Part shown: piece by piece, positions 5,589 to 6,243 of the stretch
Position numbering within the stretch: the first letter of the stretch is position 1
How the letters are laid out: every line of letters begins with the position of its first letter
DNA from: Prolixibacteraceae bacterium
GTDB taxonomy: Bacteria; Bacteroidota; Bacteroidia; Bacteroidales; Prolixibacteraceae
Reading direction: 5' to 3'
DNA: 6,243 bases
Assembly (NCBI GenBank): GCA_003537645.1
Contig: DPRM01000049.1
Coordinates: 59,753 to 65,995 of the forward strand
The notes under the pieces: model-generated
Told to the model about the DNA's origin: nothing
The model's database searches: none
What the model saw: the letters and a program-made list of their open reading frames with translations, nothing else
Translations under genes and position numbers: made by a program

Positions 5589-6243
5589 ATGAAAAGAGAC
5601 GAAGTTGAAATCATGGCTCCGGTTGGTTCGTACGAATCGCTGATGGCAGCCATTCAGGCAGGAGCCGGATCGGTCTATTTTGGGGTTGACCAGTTGAATA
5701 TGCGTGCCCGGTCATCGAATAATTTTACGATCGACGACCTGAAAAAAATTACGGAAATAGCACATTCGAAGGGAGTAAAAACTTATCTGACAGTGAATGT
5801 GGTTGTTTTTGATACTGAATTGGATCAGCTCCGCCAGATTATTGATGCAGCAAAGCAAGCCGGAGTTTCGGCCATTATTGCTTCCGACATTTCGGCTATT
5901 ATGTATGCCTGGCAGGTTGGCGTTGAGGTACATATTTCGACCCAGCTAAACATTACCAACATCGAAGCAGTCAGGTTTTATTCGCAGTTTGCCGACGTGG
6001 TGGTACTTGCCCGCGAAATGAACATTGGCCGCGTTTGGGAAATCTCGAAACAAATCAGGGAACAAAACATTACCGGACCATCGGGCGAGCTGGTAAAACT
6101 CGAAATGTTCGTACATGGTGCGCTGTGCATGGCCGTTTCAGGAAAATGTTACCTGAGCCTGCACGAAATGAACTCATCGGCCAACCGCGGAAGTTGTATG
6201 CAATCGTGCCGCCGCGCTTACATTGTTACCGACAAGGAAACCG
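5589..6243 (+). CDS. U32-family protein (peptidase U32; probable RNA-hydroxylation type), 3' end outside window
   Basis: This frame is open from ATG 5589 to the window edge (218 codons); the rest of the gene lies to the right. The start gives MKRDEVEIMAPVGSYESLMAA, the normal N-terminus of U32 proteins ('ElLaPaG..e.l.aAi.aGAdaVYfG'), followed by VYFGVDQLNMRARS at about 29-42. A TIM-barrel-like alternation of strands and helices continues to about 170. The family signature follows: FVHGALCMAVSGKCYLS at 174-190, then NRGSCMQSCRRAY at 199-211. Cys180, Cys187, Cys203 and Cys207 are the conserved cysteines, which may bind an iron-sulfur cluster. Despite the name 'peptidase', the E. coli relatives TrhP (tRNA U34) and RlhA (23S rRNA C2501) take part in RNA hydroxylation. 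Which target this one serves cannot be told without the C-terminus. It has its own -7 box, and its higher GC suggests it belongs to the core genome. Confidence 0.9.
   Translation, partial: MKRDEVEIMAPVGSYESLMAAIQAGAGSVYFGVDQLNMRARSSNNFTIDDLKKITEIAHSKGVKTYLTVNVVVFDTELDQLRQIIDAAKQAGVSAIIASDISAIMYAWQVGVEVHISTQLNITNIEAVRFYSQFADVVVLAREMNIGRVWEISKQIREQNITGPSGELVKLEMFVHGALCMAVSGKCYLSLHEMNSSANRGSCMQSCRRAYIVTDKET

Noticed and set aside
1..6243. CRISPR array, insertion sequence, tRNA or toxin-antitoxin pair
   Set aside because: I found no regularly spaced repeats, no terminal inverted repeats with a transposase, no cloverleaf-like segment and no recognisable toxin. The methyltransferase/RAMA-like pair lacks a toxin-like partner.

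Overview
The window looks like chromosomal DNA from a Bacteroidota species. A marine or gut Marinilabiliales-type genome is my guess; I cannot name a species from sequence alone. The support is an FtsX/MacB-type permease of the long Bacteroidota style, near-exact TAnnTTTG promoter boxes (the Bacteroidota -7 element), the near absence of Shine-Dalgarno sites, and a small exported beta-rich protein of a kind common in this phylum.

Layout, left to right. Positions 1-1320 (+) hold the C-terminal half of an ABC transporter permease. Its upstream part appears to continue in a different reading frame, so the gene is probably frameshifted, and its left end lies outside the window. A weak hairpin sits at the convergent junction (1339-1361). 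On the minus strand, 3242 to 1371, is a two-gene operon with a 6-base gap: a ComB-family 2-phosphosulfolactate phosphatase followed by a PatB/MalY-type PLP-dependent C-S lyase. A 188-base divergent intergenic region (3243-3430) carries the promoter of a plus-strand gene for a 199-residue exported protein built from two similar domains (3431-4030). This gene ends at a strong intrinsic terminator.

Beyond the terminator lies an AT-richer two-gene segment (about 4224-5488, +). It contains a solitary beta-type-order DNA adenine/cytosine-N4 methyltransferase and a 101-residue protein that is essentially one RAMA/DUF4357-like domain. No restriction endonuclease is visible. The window closes with the first 218 codons of a U32-family protein (5589 to the edge), probably an RNA-hydroxylation enzyme of the TrhP/RlhA type, under its own promoter.

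Functional reading: the ComB-PatB operon suggests sulfonate or organosulfur handling. The methyltransferase-RAMA pair is the most interesting element: a possible DNA-modification writer next to a free-standing candidate reader, with no nuclease between or beside them in this window. This is inference from domain resemblance and adjacency. No tRNA, rRNA, CRISPR array, insertion sequence or integrase was seen.
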